Shown here: positions 8,497-18,679 of the stretch, one piece after another | Layout: each line of letters opens with the position of its first letter | Numbering within the stretch: the stretch's first letter is position 1 | NCBI RefSeq assembly: GCF_000745485.1 | Contig: NZ_KN050693.1 | Span: forward strand, 411,995-475,994 | Origin: Methanobacterium veterum | GTDB taxonomy: Archaea; Methanobacteriota; Methanobacteria; Methanobacteriales; Methanobacteriaceae | Length of the DNA stretch: 64,000 nt | Direction: 5' to 3' | Notes under the pieces: generated by a model | Databases searched by the model: none | What the model was told of the DNA's origin: nothing | What the model saw: only the letters and a program-made list of their open reading frames with translations | Program-made: the position numbers and the translations under genes

Positions 8497-9375
8497 ATGA
8501 AAGTTATACCGCTTGCTTTTGAAAGTATGGGCGTAAGGTCCATGGCTACATTTGTTGAAACCGACCAGAAAATACTTATTGATCCTGGGACATCTATAGC
8601 GCCTAAAAGGTTTGGATATCCTCCATGGAAGACCGAATTTGATGCATTGCACGAAAACAGAGCTAGAATTGAAGAATATGCAGAAAAAGCAGATATTATC
8701 ACTATAAGCCATTACCACCATGACCACTACACTCCATTTGAACTTGGAAAATTTCTGGATTCTTCACCGAAAATTGCAGAAAAGCTGTATCAAGGAAAAA
8801 AATTGTTCATTAAACACCCCACTTCCAAAATCAACAAAAGCCAGCAAAAACGAGCTTCTGATTTTTTAAAGAATTTAAAGGATTTAGACTGTGAAGTATC
8901 ATATGCCGATGGTAAATCATTTGAAATTGGAGATACATCTATTAAATTTTCAAATCCTCTTCCCCATGGATCGCAGGGGAGTAAATTAGGTTATGTACTT
9001 GCGGTAACCATCATGTGGGATGGAAAAACTTTTATGCATGCATCTGATGTTCAAGGCCCCATTTATGGCGAATCAAAGAATTTTATTCTCGAAGAAAAAC
9101 CGGATATGCTGATATTAAGCGGCCCTCCTATTTATCTTGCAGGATATGCCGTTGAGAGAAAAGATATCGAAAAAGCTCGAATCAATTTAATTGAAATAGC
9201 GGAAAAAATACCTAAAGTGGTATTGGACCATCACCTTTTAAGGAGTACGAGATATACCAATTTTGTAAATTCAGTAGAGAAGGAATCTGGTGGTGAAATA
9301 ATGGTAGCATCTCAAATCGTAGGTAAAGAACCTGATTTGTTAGAGGCAAGACGGAAACAATTTTATAGAACTTAA
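8497..9375 (+). CDS. UPF0282 family metallo-beta-lactamase-fold hydrolase
   Basis: Begins [20 protein letters not shown], typical for the archaeal UPF0282 family. The zinc motif [11 protein letters not shown] is near residue 70, with later histidines in PHGSQGS and LDHHLLRS. The start at 8497 is favoured by AGGTGATC just upstream; an in-frame ATG at 8473 overlaps the ade stop. About 292 residues. The biochemical function of the family is unknown; tandem placement after ade suggests shared transcription only. Confidence 0.88.
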   Translation: MKVIPLAFESMGVRSMATFVETDQKILIDPGTSIAPKRFGYPPWKTEFDALHENRARIEEYAEKADIITISHYHHDHYTPFELGKFLDSSPKIAEKLYQGKKLFIKHPTSKINKSQQKRASDFLKNLKDLDCEVSYADGKSFEIGDTSIKFSNPLPHGSQGSKLGYVLAVTIMWDGKTFMHASDVQGPIYGESKNFILEEKPDMLILSGPPIYLAGYAVERKDIEKARINLIEIAEKIPKVVLDHHLLRSTRYTNFVNSVEKESGGEIMVASQIVGKEPDLLEARRKQFYRT

Positions 9376-9605
9376 ATTTATTAAGAGCATCTGGTTATTT
9401 ATTTAAAAATTTTAAAATGTGATGGCTGTTAAATCATGTATAATTCATATTATGATGGTTAAATAGCTTTAAAAAAGTAGAATTCTGTTTTATAATAAAA
9501 AAACTTATATTGTAATAAAAGTAAATATAACCATCTTATTTGGGATAATGCCATTAAATAGCCAATAGTTCAAAATGCTAATCTTAAAGACCTAAGGATG
9601 ATAAG

Positions 9606-10835
9606 ATGGATGCTAAGTACATTAACGTTCTTTTGATAGAAGATAATCCTACAGACACAGCTTTAATAAGGGAAATGTTAAATGAAGTACGAAAACATAG
9701 ATTTAAGTTACATAATACTCGCCGCCTTGAAGATGGATTAAATTATATCGAAAAAAATGGGGCAGATGTGCTGTTACTGGATTTAAACTTACCGGATAGT
9801 TTTGGTTTTGATACATTTCTAAAAGCTAAAGAAAGAGTACCTCAAATTCCTATCGTTATATTAAGTGCATTCGATGATGAAGATGTGGCAATTAATGCAG
9901 TTAAAGGTGAAGCACAGGACTATTTAATTAAAGGAAAGGTTGACAGCAGTCTTCTGTCGCGATCTATATCATATGCAATCGAGCGTAAAGCAATTGAGGG
10001 TGAATTGATAAGGCACAGAGATCATCTTGAGGAACTGGTTCAAGAAAGAACAATTGAACTTCAGGAAGCAAATAAAAAGCTTAAAAATGAAATTGAAGAA
10101 CGTAAAATGGCTGAAGATGAGATTAAAACATCACTTGAGGAAAAGAATATACTCCTTGAAGAGATACACCATCGAGTCGAAAATAATTTACAGACAATAT
10201 CTAATCTTATGGGACTAGAATATACTCAGCTCAATGATAAAGAACCTATTGAGATTTATCAAGAAAGCCAAAACCGTGTTAAAACGATAGCTTTAATTCA
10301 TGAGACTCTATCTAGATCTGAAGACTTTGCAATAATTGATTTTAATAAATATGCCCATGATTTAATTAATCACCTGTTTAAGTCATATACAGTTGATAAA
10401 AATATAAATGCAAAGATAAAGATAGATGGAATTCTGCTGGATATAGATACTGCAGTTCCATGTGGTTTAATTCTAAATGAACTCGTCACCAACTCCATAA
10501 AACATGCTTTCCCATCGTCGTATTTTGAAGATCGTAAACTCTTAAAAAGTAGATTTACGCAGCCATCTAACCGTGAATTTGTAAATGATCAATTTAAAGG
10601 TCAAAATGATATAACTGGAGAAATAAATATTTTCTTTACTTTAGATGATGGTAATTTCACATTAAAAGTGGGGGACAATGGAATTGGCTTACCTGATGAT
10701 ATTGATTTTAGATATGCAGAGACTAGTGGGTTGCAACTGGTAAATGCATTGGTGAGACAGCTTGATGGGCTCATTGATCTTGAAAAGGATAATGGTTGTG
10801 AATTTAAAATTATATTTAGAGAATCCAGTGTATAG
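9606..10835 (+). CDS. Receiver-domain histidine kinase hybrid (REC-HisKA_2-HATPase)
   Basis: A 409-residue cytosolic two-component protein. Residues 6-120 form a receiver domain with acidic pair E12/D13, phospho-acceptor D59 (LLLDLNLP) and a KGKVDS lysine. A coiled coil follows (135-180), then a HisKA_2-type dimerisation domain with HHRVENNLQ near 185; the family usually has HHRVKNN, so Lys is replaced by Glu. The HATPase domain shows [16 protein letters not shown] (N box), [11 protein letters not shown] (G1) and [15 protein letters not shown] (G2). No membrane segment, so input comes through the receiver. Such proteins are common orphan regulators in Methanobacteriales; no output partner is adjacent. 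Confidence 0.9.
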   Translation: MDAKYINVLLIEDNPTDTALIREMLNEVRKHRFKLHNTRRLEDGLNYIEKNGADVLLLDLNLPDSFGFDTFLKAKERVPQIPIVILSAFDDEDVAINAVKGEAQDYLIKGKVDSSLLSRSISYAIERKAIEGELIRHRDHLEELVQERTIELQEANKKLKNEIEERKMAEDEIKTSLEEKNILLEEIHHRVENNLQTISNLMGLEYTQLNDKEPIEIYQESQNRVKTIALIHETLSRSEDFAIIDFNKYAHDLINHLFKSYTVDKNINAKIKIDGILLDIDTAVPCGLILNELVTNSIKHAFPSSYFEDRKLLKSRFTQPSNREFVNDQFKGQNDITGEINIFFTLDDGNFTLKVGDNGIGLPDDIDFRYAETSGLQLVNALVRQLDGLIDLEKDNGCEFKIIFRESSV

Positions 10836-10902
10836 ATAAAATTTTAAAAGTCTTTTTTTTAAATTTATATATTCATTATATTATTTTAAATTAAAGGGTT
10901 TA

Positions 10903-11520
10903 TCAGTCGTTTTCAATATATTTTAGAATATTTTGCATCGCTTTTTTATGATCTAAGCTTCCAACACGGTTTACAGTTCTTGACATTTCATGAATTCGTT
11001 CTAAATATTCTTTTGCAGTATTTTCATCTACCATTTTAATTCTTGTTAAATAAACAAGTGATTCTATTATCGCAAAAATGGCCCTGTTTAAAGGTTCAAC
11101 ACTTTCTTTTTTAATAATAACTTCATTTACATCGGCTTTTATTATTGTCATCTTGGATTTGCTGATATTATCTTCTTTTTCAATTTCTTTAGTGCCGATT
11201 ACACTTGCAGTAAAAAACGCATCTGTATTTTTAATGTAAAACACATCACCATGCTTTTTAAAATGATCATGAGAAAGATCTCCAGTGGTGCAACCTACAA
11301 AAACTAGAGGATCTTTTAGTATATTTACAACAAATTTGGAGTTCGCTTTTATGTTTTCAAGAGTGTGGGTTCCTTCAAAAAGATTCAGCACGATTTCACT
11401 TTTATTTTTGCAGATAACTCCTATAGGGGCTGCATTTGGCACTCCGTTCCTATTTTGAGTGGTTATAATTGTTTCATAGAGTAATCCCTTTTTCATTCCC
11501 ACAGATTCAAGATCTTGCAT
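10903..11520 (-). CDS. DUF447 family protein (FMN-binding split-barrel fold)
   Basis: A 205-residue protein with the DUF447 pattern: N-terminal YETIITTQNRNGVPNAAPIGV, central FEGTHTLENIKAN and a helical C-terminus ending in LDHKKAMQNILKYIE. DUF447 proteins resemble flavin-reductase-like split barrels and occur in methanogens and methylotrophs; a role in a C1 or cofactor pathway is speculated, not established. GGGTGAAC lies immediately before the first ATG. It converges with the upstream histidine kinase gene. Confidence 0.8.
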   Translation of the reverse strand: MQDLESVGMKKGLLYETIITTQNRNGVPNAAPIGVICKNKSEIVLNLFEGTHTLENIKANSKFVVNILKDPLVFVGCTTGDLSHDHFKKHGDVFYIKNTDAFFTASVIGTKEIEKEDNISKSKMTIIKADVNEVIIKKESVEPLNRAIFAIIESLVYLTRIKMVDENTAKEYLERIHEMSRTVNRVGSLDHKKAMQNILKYIEND

Positions 11521-11756
11521 ATGTTCACCCTGCTAATTTAGTTAAACTTATGTCATTTGATTTCTTTAGTACTGTTAATAAATTATGTGGTGAAGAATCT
11601 ATTTTTAAGTTAGACGGGTTATAACTGATTATTTAAATTTAATATTATAAAAACAGGATTTAAATTAAAAAGTAGCATGTTTAATAAATTAATTGTATAT
11701 TAAATCTAAAATAAACTATTTTATTTAATTAAATAAATAGAAAATGAGTAAATTAT

Positions 11757-11840
11757 CTTAATTTATCTGTATCTGTCTCTGCCTTTTAAAGATATACATG
11801 ATAAAGGCTATGATTGGCTTAAGAACTATATCTTGAGAGA
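11757..11840 (-). pseudogene. Decayed copy of the 3' end of the neighbouring small membrane gene
   Basis: This stretch repeats the end of the gene at 12064-12216 (shared TGTATCTGTCTCTGCCTTT, GATAAAGGCTA, AGTATCTTGAG-like blocks) with about 20 bases deleted and a frame change in the LKGRDRY tail. It lies directly downstream of the intact gene in the same orientation. Nothing else is recognisable in 11521-12063, which is very AT-rich. Confidence 0.6.
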
Positions 11841-12063
11841 ATTTCTAAAAACAGTCCAAATGGAGATGTGATATAATTTTATGATAATTAATAACATTAA
11901 AACAGGTTTAAAGAATGTATTTCGTCTGAAATCATTAATTAGAAATCGTTCAGAAATAATCATACTCATATCGAAATGAGGTTAATAGAAATTGAGTAAA
12001 ATTATTGTATGATTAATTAATATTAACTTGAAATAAAATTAAATGGGAGGTAAATTGTTTTGA

Positions 12064-12216
12064 TTATCCGTATCTGTCTCTGCCTTTCAAAAAGATATAT
12101 ACGATAAAGGCTAGGACAAGTATAATGATTATTGGTAGCAAGAACCATAGTATCTTGAGTAAAATTACTGCAACTATAATAGCTATTATTATATATATGA
12201 TATCTCTAAATTCCAT
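12064..12216 (-). CDS. Small two-helix membrane protein (50 aa)
   Basis: The supported start is the ATG at 12214-12216 (MEFRDIIYIIIAIIVAV...), with AGGA just upstream; a longer in-frame reading would overlap guaAA on the other strand. Two hydrophobic segments, about residues 6-22 and 26-43, end in the charged tail LKGRDRYG. Unknown function. It is divergent from guaAA, with 87 bases between the starts. A degenerate partial copy lies downstream. Confidence 0.6.
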   Translation of the reverse strand: MEFRDIIYIIIAIIVAVILLKILWFLLPIIIILVLAFIVYIFLKGRDRYG

Positions 12217-12303
12217 ATATCCTAATTGTATTTTAATATATTTATACATTTTTATGTTTACATGACTTAATTTACTAATAAAACAATATTTGGGAGATAT
12301 ATA

Positions 12304-12873
12304 ATGAAAATACTTGTTATAAATAATCATGGACAGTACAATCACAGAATCCATAGAACATTACATTATCTAAAGATTCCTTCAGAACTAATTCCGAATT
12401 CAACATCTATTGATCAAATAAATGAAAAAGAACCCGTAGGTCTCATACTGGGTGGAGGACCATCTATAGAAAGGACTGGAAATTGTTTTGAATATGTTAA
12501 AGAACTGGATTATCCTATTTTAGGGATTTGCCTTGGCCATCAAATAATAGCAAAAGCTTATGGTGGAGAAGTAGGATCTGCAGGGATGGAAAGTTATGCA
12601 AAAATTGAAATTACCATAAAAGAAGAGAATGATATCTTTAAGGGACTTGGAGATACCATGAAAGTCTGGACATCTCATAAGGATGAGGTTACAAAGTTAC
12701 CTGAAGGTTTTAAACTGCTTGCAACATCTCCAATTTGTGAAATTGAAGCGATGAAGCATGAAACTAAACCGTTATATGGTATACAGTTCCACCCTGAAGT
12801 TCATCATACTGAAAACGGGCCTAAACTACTTGAAAATTTCTATGAATTTTGTAAGAATTACTCAAGTCAGTAA
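12304..12873 (+). CDS. guaAA: GMP synthase glutamine amidotransferase subunit
   Basis: Class I glutamine amidotransferase of 189 residues that supplies ammonia for XMP to GMP conversion. The nucleophile is Cys76 in GICLGHQ, and the His/Glu pair is in [11 protein letters not shown] near 160. In archaea GMP synthase is split into this subunit and the ATP-pyrophosphatase subunit (here 19925-20851), which are often adjacent. Here about 7 kb of surface-glycan genes separates them. GGGAG lies 8 bases before the ATG. Confidence 0.95.
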   Translation: MKILVINNHGQYNHRIHRTLHYLKIPSELIPNSTSIDQINEKEPVGLILGGGPSIERTGNCFEYVKELDYPILGICLGHQIIAKAYGGEVGSAGMESYAKIEITIKEENDIFKGLGDTMKVWTSHKDEVTKLPEGFKLLATSPICEIEAMKHETKPLYGIQFHPEVHHTENGPKLLENFYEFCKNYSSQ

Positions 12874-12946
12874 AGAATAAATTAGTTCACTTTTTAAATT
12901 TTAAAAATAAAATTAGAAAATTAGTGCCATTTAAGGCGCTAAATAC

Positions 12947-14557
12947 TTACTTTTCTTCATGATATTCTTCTTCGGTATTTATACACCATAGATTATCCTT
13001 GGAAGTGACTCCTTTTATAATATTGTCAACTGCAGTCATTGCAGTGAGCATGGAATGGTCCATGTTGTTGTATCTATGCATTCCATTTCTTCCAATTAAA
13101 AACAGGTTCTCAAACTTATTTGTGAAATCTTTAACGGTGTCAAACTGGTTATAAGTACCAAAGTATGCAGGATACGTTTTTTGAACTCGTATTACTACGT
13201 TGTCAAGCACATCTTTTTTGTCGATGATGTCAATTTTTGCAAGTTCGTCTATGGCAAATTTTGAGAAGTCTTCATCACTCATAGTCCAGTATTCATCTCC
13301 TTCATCACAGAAGTATTCAAGACCAATCCATGTTTTGGAATCATCATTTACAAGATAAGGGCTCCAGTTGTTGAATATTTGAAGCCTACCAATTTTAACA
13401 TCACGTTCCTGTATATAAATCCAGTTATCTGGGACTATATTATTGATGGTCCTTTGATTAGTTTCATTTTTTATTTTAAGTTCATTTAAAAGTAAACCTA
13501 CTGTAATAAAGTCACGGTATATCAAGCCATTTGCAACATCTTGAACATTTTGAGGTACATTTTCTGTAGCGTTAATTAAGTCTTTAACTGGCATTGTTGA
13601 GAAGAAATAATCTCCTTCTATACTTTTTATTTCACCTGTTTTGGCGTCTTTAATTTCAATTTGATTAACGTTATTGCCATCATGTTCAATTCCAACAGCT
13701 TCCTGATTGAAGTGTATTTCGCCGCCGTTTTCAGTGATAATTCTTGCTACTTCTTCCCATATTTGTCCTGGCCCATATTTGGGGTACATAAATTGTCCTA
13801 TTAAGCTTGTTTCCACGTTTTTCTGCTCTATGGAATCGTTTTTTGAAAATCCACTTTTTAATGCGTGGGTGACAACTTTAGTTATAGATAAGCCTTTTAC
13901 CCTTTGGGCTCCAAAATCGGGTGCAATCTCACTGCAGGGAACTCCCCATAGTTTTATATTATAATCATCAAAAAAAGTGCCGTAAAGTTCTTTACCAAAC
14001 CTGTTGATATAAAAGTCTTCGAGGGTATTTTCCTCTTTAATTGGAGATATTGTGACTTTAGCGTAACTTAGGCCTATCTTAATCATTCTTAAGGCGCCTA
14101 AATTTCGAATAGTGTTGGAATTTAATTTAACAGGGTAATCAAAAAATTTTCTAAGGAAATAGATCCTTGAAAGGCGCCCTCTGTTAAGCATTACTTTATC
14201 TTCTTCTTCTGGATCAGGTGCTGCAATTTTTTTAGCTTCTTTTTGCCCTATTTCTCTTTTTAAGCATTCTTTCTCCAATGGAACTTCTCTTCCAAGGGTT
14301 AAATCGTCTTTTGCAGGTGTCCCTTGTAGCGGCATGATATTCTGCCACCATTTCATAACCCGATCATTTTTTGAAAAGAATCTGTGACCGCCTATGTCTA
14401 TATGATTGCCCTTATATTCAACGGTTTTTGAGATTCCTCCAATATCTTCGCTTTTTTCATAGATAATTGGTTTGATATCAGTTTTATCAAGTAATTCATA
14501 AGCTGCAGTTAATCCTGCAGGTCCTGCTCCTATTATAATCGCTGTTTTTTGACTCAT
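12947..14557 (-). CDS. UDP-galactopyranose-mutase-like FAD oxidoreductase
   Basis: A 536-residue flavoprotein with N-terminal [35 protein letters not shown] and the [10 protein letters not shown] motif typical of the UGM/protoporphyrinogen-oxidase-like group in polysaccharide clusters. The C-terminus has [23 protein letters not shown], the second FAD-binding segment. GGAG lies 8 bases before the ATG. The context, with gtrA and a DUF2142 membrane protein upstream on the same strand, suggests modification of a sugar nucleotide or lipid-linked sugar for the cell surface. The exact reaction is not readable. Confidence 0.8.
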   Translation of the reverse strand: MSQKTAIIIGAGPAGLTAAYELLDKTDIKPIIYEKSEDIGGISKTVEYKGNHIDIGGHRFFSKNDRVMKWWQNIMPLQGTPAKDDLTLGREVPLEKECLKREIGQKEAKKIAAPDPEEEDKVMLNRGRLSRIYFLRKFFDYPVKLNSNTIRNLGALRMIKIGLSYAKVTISPIKEENTLEDFYINRFGKELYGTFFDDYNIKLWGVPCSEIAPDFGAQRVKGLSITKVVTHALKSGFSKNDSIEQKNVETSLIGQFMYPKYGPGQIWEEVARIITENGGEIHFNQEAVGIEHDGNNVNQIEIKDAKTGEIKSIEGDYFFSTMPVKDLINATENVPQNVQDVANGLIYRDFITVGLLLNELKIKNETNQRTINNIVPDNWIYIQERDVKIGRLQIFNNWSPYLVNDDSKTWIGLEYFCDEGDEYWTMSDEDFSKFAIDELAKIDIIDKKDVLDNVVIRVQKTYPAYFGTYNQFDTVKDFTNKFENLFLIGRNGMHRYNNMDHSMLTAMTAVDNIIKGVTSKDNLWCINTEEEYHEEK

Positions 14558-14643
14558 ATCGGTACTCCTTGCTTAAATCCTTGTGTTTTGATTATTATCG
14601 ATGTTTTTACTAAGCATCGCTTTTAGTATACTAACTATTTTTA

Positions 14644-14921
14644 TAATTGCAATTTTTGACTAATAATATTGTGTATCCTTATAATAATGTTAATTTCTTT
14701 GCAGAAATTTTTAGTATATTAATTGTAGTTTTTAATTGATAATGGTAAGGTTATACTCGTATAATATTGTTAATTTCCTTGCAATTTTTGGTTTAAAGTA
14801 TATAAACAATTTTTTTATAGATTAGTGTCTAAAACATTTGTTACTCAACTATAATTGTAGTTTTTAATTAATAAGGATGGGGTTATCCTTATTTAAATAA
14901 TGTTAATTTCCTTGCAAAAAA
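14644..14921 (-). repeat. Three degenerate copies of the gtrA 3' end
   Basis: The end of gtrA (14883-14921, containing TTAATTTCCTTGCA on the plus strand) is repeated at 14751-14789 and 14674-14712. Each copy is preceded by a related block (AATTGTAGTTTTTAATTGATAA-like at 14644, 14720 and 14853). The copy nearest gtrA also contains the hairpin AAGGAT-GGGGTT-ATCCTT (14873-14890). The copies encode fragments of the ARKLT tail but no open frame. They fill most of the 331-base gap between gtrA and the flavoprotein gene. Confidence 0.7.
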
Positions 14922-15365
14922 GTTCCAGAATAATACTAAGGCAGCGGTAACAACATTTGCCACATAAAAGCCTATATTATGACTTGAATTGTATAGATGA
15001 ACGTTGTAAAAAATTTGATAGAAACCAACGAAATCTACAAAGAACCATGTAAGTATTTCAGTTATTACCATTCCTATAACGCCAATAACTGCAAAAATCA
15101 CAAATTCTGACCACATATTGTCAAGTGCATGTTTGTTAAAGACCCAGTTAATACTTAAAGCATAGTTAGCTATTAATCCTAAAATAAATGCCAGTGGCGT
15201 AGCAATAAGATAATTGATATTGACGTTTATAAATATCATAAATGATGCAAATTGCACTAAAAATGCAGCTCCCCCAACGAACATGTAACGGAAGAACTGG
15301 ATATGTGTTTGATCTGTTTGATTTTTTAGTAATTTGTCTATAATAGTATCTTCTATATCTGTCAT
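14889..15365 (-). CDS. GtrA family membrane protein
   Basis: A 158-residue protein with four hydrophobic segments and the GtrA hallmarks: FFRYMFVGGAAFLVQFASF at the first helix, a charged NWVFNK after the second and VLFWNFFARKLTLF at the end. GtrA proteins are thought to move or flip lipid-linked sugars across the membrane. GGAG lies 8 bases upstream of the ATG. It is placed between a UGM-like flavoprotein and a DUF2142 protein, which fits cell-envelope glycan synthesis. Confidence 0.88.
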   Translation of the reverse strand: MTDIEDTIIDKLLKNQTDQTHIQFFRYMFVGGAAFLVQFASFMIFINVNINYLIATPLAFILGLIANYALSINWVFNKHALDNMWSEFVIFAVIGVIGMVITEILTWFFVDFVGFYQIFYNVHLYNSSHNIGFYVANVVTAALVLFWNFFARKLTLFK

Positions 15366-15723
15366 TTAATATCTCCATCTAAAATAAGTAAGATAATTGT
15401 AAGTGTGTATTATATTATTCTAAATTTTATTCTGTATAAATCTTTGCTATTTAGTTCTCATTTGTCCTGCATATAAAATATTCATTTTAACATTCGTTAT
15501 ATTTTTCTATTTTTTATAAGAACGCTTTATTCATTGATTTTTGTAAGTAATAATTACTTATAATAAATACTCACCTTTTAATTATTAGAATACATGAAAT
15601 TAGGCTATTTCTAAAAAACCAAAACATGTATTATGTGCTATTTTTAATTATAGTGAATTAACAAATAATTTAGATTAATTGATCTAAAAAAATGTATTTA
15701 AGTGGTTTAAACCTGCAAAACTG

Positions 15724-16162
15724 TCAAAATTTTCAATTTTGATGTTGAGGAAATCTACGATTTCCGAACCGCAAATCTTTCAGATTTGCAGGCAGCAAAA
15801 ATCAAAGATTTTTGCCAGCTTCGTTTTTGCGGTTCAGGAAATTCATTCTGAATTTCCTTCAATTTATTCAATCTAAATTTTATTAATCTGTCAAAATCTT
15901 AAAAAAATCCCTCAAAAATTCAAAGAATTTTTGGGGCACGAAAATCTACGATTTTCGTAAGTTCTGATTTTTTTTACGTGTAGAAAAACGCATAGCACTC
16001 GAAAATCTACGATTTTCGGTGCCATACGAAACGTAGTTTCGTGGCTCCAAACACGGAGTGTTTGAGAGCATCGAAATCTAAGATTTCGATAGCATGCAAA
16101 AAACCTTGTTTTTCGCTGTTTGCAAAACGGAGTTTTGCAACCGTGAAAATTAAAAATTTTCA
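15724..16162. repeat. Hairpin array 1: 14 short hairpins with three-base loops
   Basis: Fourteen consecutive hairpins cover 440 bases. Stem arms and loops in order: 15724-15742 loop TTC; 15749-15765 TAC; 15771-15789 TTC; 15795-15815 AAA; 15836-15858 TTC; 15913-15933 AAA; 15938-15958 TAC; 16000-16018 TAC; 16026-16042 GTA; 16048-16064 GGA; 16070-16090 TAA; 16096-16116 CTT (one mismatch); 16120-16140 GGA; 16144-16162 AAA. Stems are 7-10 bp with an A-rich 5' arm and T-rich 3' arm. Several have an extra GC clamp with one bulged base (16000 and 16048 units). An outer pair GAACCGCAAA / TTTGCGGTTC (15766-15775, 15826-15835) encloses units 3-4. The island lies between the DUF2142 stop and gtrA; the flanking 15366-15723 is AT-rich and otherwise featureless. 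Confidence 0.9.
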
Positions 16163-16217
16163 AATGTAATTCACTATAAAACAAAGTTTAAGCTTTGATT
16201 AAGAGTATAATTGTATT

Positions 16218-17657
16218 TTAGATGTAATAACTAAATATAAATATTAAAAGTGTAATTGACAGGAAAATAATAATATATGCAATTAATATTAAATTTAAGT
16301 TCTCGCGAATAATTTTAACAATATCTTTATCTTTAATAACCAGTTTATTGCTGTCTATTTTTTTATAATAATTTTCGAAATCTTTTACTTTGTATAACAA
16401 CAGGAAGAGAAGCGGGAATATAGGAATGAAATATCTTCCTTGAATTCCATCTATAACATTCTGTCCAACAGGGGTCCATGTAATGTACACAAGGGCACAG
16501 GCGATAATGGCGTTAAGGATGAAAGTCGCTGCTGAAATTAATTTTTGATTCCGGGTTATATTTATCCTGCTTTTATCAAGTAAAGCTACAGGAATTATTG
16601 TAATTAAATAAAAACCTAACCACCATGTAGGTAATGGGATATCCAGCCAGAAATTACCTACAAATAAAAATTGATAGGATAAGCCGCGGCTAATAAATGT
16701 GTTTATTAGTAAGTATGGGAACCTGAAAGGATCTCCTAGAAGGTAGGCGATTTGGCCTGAAATAGATACTTGTGGTATAATGGGAGCATAAAGCCCGTTA
16801 ACAATAAGATTCCAGATACCTACAACTGCGATCACGACTAAAAATAAAGATCCTGTTACTAAAATCCTGTTTTTCCTGTTCCCAAATTTTTGTGCAGGAA
16901 TAAGAAATATTAAAAATAACAGTAGAATATAATTACTTTTTGCAAGTCCTACTAGCAGGAGAAGTATACCTAAAATATAAATTTCTTTAAAGCCTATTCT
17001 CTTTTTATTATCATCAAATGCATATTTGAAGAAAATTGCAATGATTAAAAAGGATATTCCCAGTAAAAAACTGTCTGCAGAAAGTGAAGCTGCCTCAAAA
17101 ATTGTCATTGGAAGCAATGCTAACATAAAGAAAACCCACTTATGGACAGGAGTTATTTTGATTGCTAGATATGTGAGAAAAATCCATACCAGCAGGTTTG
17201 CTAATCTTCCAATGTACATAAGTACTAACGGAGCTAAATTAAACAATTTACCAAGATCTATAGCAAATGCAGATACTAAATACGGGACAGGGGAATAAGT
17301 GATTACTGCAATTCTTGAAATGTCTTCAAAAACCATATTCTTGCTGTTAAATGGCAAATGTAAAAGAGGAGCTAGATTTGTCTTATTGTCTCTGTCCTGA
17401 AGGAATGTATACCATTCTTGATTAACTGTATCTGATGTAAACTTCACACTTTCAGGAACGTAAACTCCTGACAGGTTACCTAATTTTTCAGGCACTATAT
17501 GTCCTTCGCTTACATATAATGACCTGTAAAAGTGTTCGTATTCATCAGGAACCTGAAAAGCAGGAGTTGCAAGAAGGAAACCTAATCCATAAATTAGCCC
17601 TATAATAAGAAAAGCGGTTTGAGGGTTGATATCTCTGAACTTGTTCATCATTGACAC
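16218..17657 (-). CDS. DUF2142 family multi-pass membrane protein
   Basis: About 479 residues with roughly 11-12 hydrophobic segments. The DUF2142 signature FQVPDEYEHFYRSLYVSEG is near residue 35, and GIQGRYFIPIFPLLFLLL is near 415. The acidic first loop (PDE.EH) resembles the catalytic loop of GT-C glycosyltransferases, and DUF2142 members sit in polysaccharide clusters, so a membrane glycosyltransferase-like role is likely but unproven. Start is uncertain between a GTG at 17657 and ATGs at 17651/17648, with no strong ribosome binding site. Hairpin array 1 follows directly downstream. Confidence 0.82.
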   Translation of the reverse strand: MSMMNKFRDINPQTAFLIIGLIYGLGFLLATPAFQVPDEYEHFYRSLYVSEGHIVPEKLGNLSGVYVPESVKFTSDTVNQEWYTFLQDRDNKTNLAPLLHLPFNSKNMVFEDISRIAVITYSPVPYLVSAFAIDLGKLFNLAPLVLMYIGRLANLLVWIFLTYLAIKITPVHKWVFFMLALLPMTIFEAASLSADSFLLGISFLIIAIFFKYAFDDNKKRIGFKEIYILGILLLLVGLAKSNYILLLFLIFLIPAQKFGNRKNRILVTGSLFLVVIAVVGIWNLIVNGLYAPIIPQVSISGQIAYLLGDPFRFPYLLINTFISRGLSYQFLFVGNFWLDIPLPTWWLGFYLITIIPVALLDKSRINITRNQKLISAATFILNAIIACALVYITWTPVGQNVIDGIQGRYFIPIFPLLFLLLYKVKDFENYYKKIDSNKLVIKDKDIVKIIRENLNLILIAYIIIFLSITLLIFIFSYYI

Positions 17658-17776
17658 AGACTCGGAATTTTTATTTATAAATATCTAATGGATTGAATTA
17701 TCAAAATTGAGGTTAATATATTTCCATGTTAATCAATAAAAAGTTATTCTATTAACTTTCTAAATAGTAGTACTAA

Positions 17777-18301
17777 CTAGGAACTGGAATTCAAGAATTT
17801 AAATTTTTCAGGGTTTGCAGATATGATTTTATTTTCATTATTTTTATAAACTGAAATATCTTCTTTTAATTGATTTATGTGGGGATACAGATCAACTGGG
17901 TTAACTTTTTCCTGCCCCTGGTTTAAATCATTATTTTTCACTTTGTTTAAATATATTTGAAAATCTAGTAATTTGGATGTAGTTTGTAACATAAGAATAT
18001 CATTATTAATATAATCTTTATAAAGGTTATTTGCATAGGATAATGCACTATTATCGCTTTCTAAAGCTTTTGATATTTCATCTGAACTTTTTTGAAACAT
18101 TGTAACGGCATTTGCATAATCATTTTTGTTTGCATAAGCGCTTGCCTGGGCTGAATAATTATTAGCAGCGGTTTTATGAATTAAGGATGTTTGTAAGTAT
18201 TCCTGAGTTTTTGAGAGGTTGTACTGTTCATATCCGTAGTATCCACATAATACTATTGCAACGATTAGTATAACAGTTAAAATTTTATATTTTTGGTTCA
18301 A
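17777..18301 (-). CDS. Membrane-anchored helical protein of unknown function
   Basis: A 174-residue protein with one N-terminal membrane anchor (residues 6-24, ILTVILIVAIVLCGYYGY) followed by an alpha-helical, Asn/Lys/Ser-rich outer domain. A segment around NDYANAVTMFQKSSDEISKAL resembles a single TPR-like helical hairpin. The start is a TTG with GAGGG about 6 bases upstream. I do not recognise the family. It is in line with the DUF2142 gene and may belong to the same envelope block. Confidence 0.6.
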   Translation of the reverse strand: MNQKYKILTVILIVAIVLCGYYGYEQYNLSKTQEYLQTSLIHKTAANNYSAQASAYANKNDYANAVTMFQKSSDEISKALESDNSALSYANNLYKDYINNDILMLQTTSKLLDFQIYLNKVKNNDLNQGQEKVNPVDLYPHINQLKEDISVYKNNENKIISANPEKFKFLNSSS

Positions 18302-18679
18302 AAAATCCCTCTATCTTCATCAAAATCCTGTGCAGCACTTTGATTAGTTTTTATGGCAGTAATTATTTATAACTATATTGGCCTAGTTGTTATTAATATC
18401 TAATAAACTAAAATAATTATATAAATTATAAAGATTGATTATATTGAAATTTTATATATAAATCTTAATTTACTATATTTTAAAAATAAGATTCTAAATT
18501 CAATAAATCGGAAAATTCAATATTTTCTGATATTGTACTGGTTAATGTGGTTTAATTAAATTTCGATAAAATTTTATAGTTTTATATGGTAGGATATAAA
18601 AATTATTTATCCGTTATAATCTAAATTTCACATAATAAAAGTTGAATATATTGAATTATAAGATATGTAGGTGTTATTT
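18302..18679. other. Intergenic region, nothing recognised
   Basis: This divergent gap of 378 bases between the membrane-anchored protein and the TPR gene is very AT-rich. It must hold promoters in both directions, but I see no convincing repeat, RNA or ORF in it. Confidence 0.5.

Noticed and set aside
15724..16162. CRISPR array
   Set aside because: There is no constant direct repeat with spacers; units are individually palindromic, differ in sequence and abut each other.
15912..16184. 90-codon minus-strand ORF
   Set aside because: It lies wholly within hairpin array 1; its sequence is dictated by the palindromes and has no ribosome site or domain.
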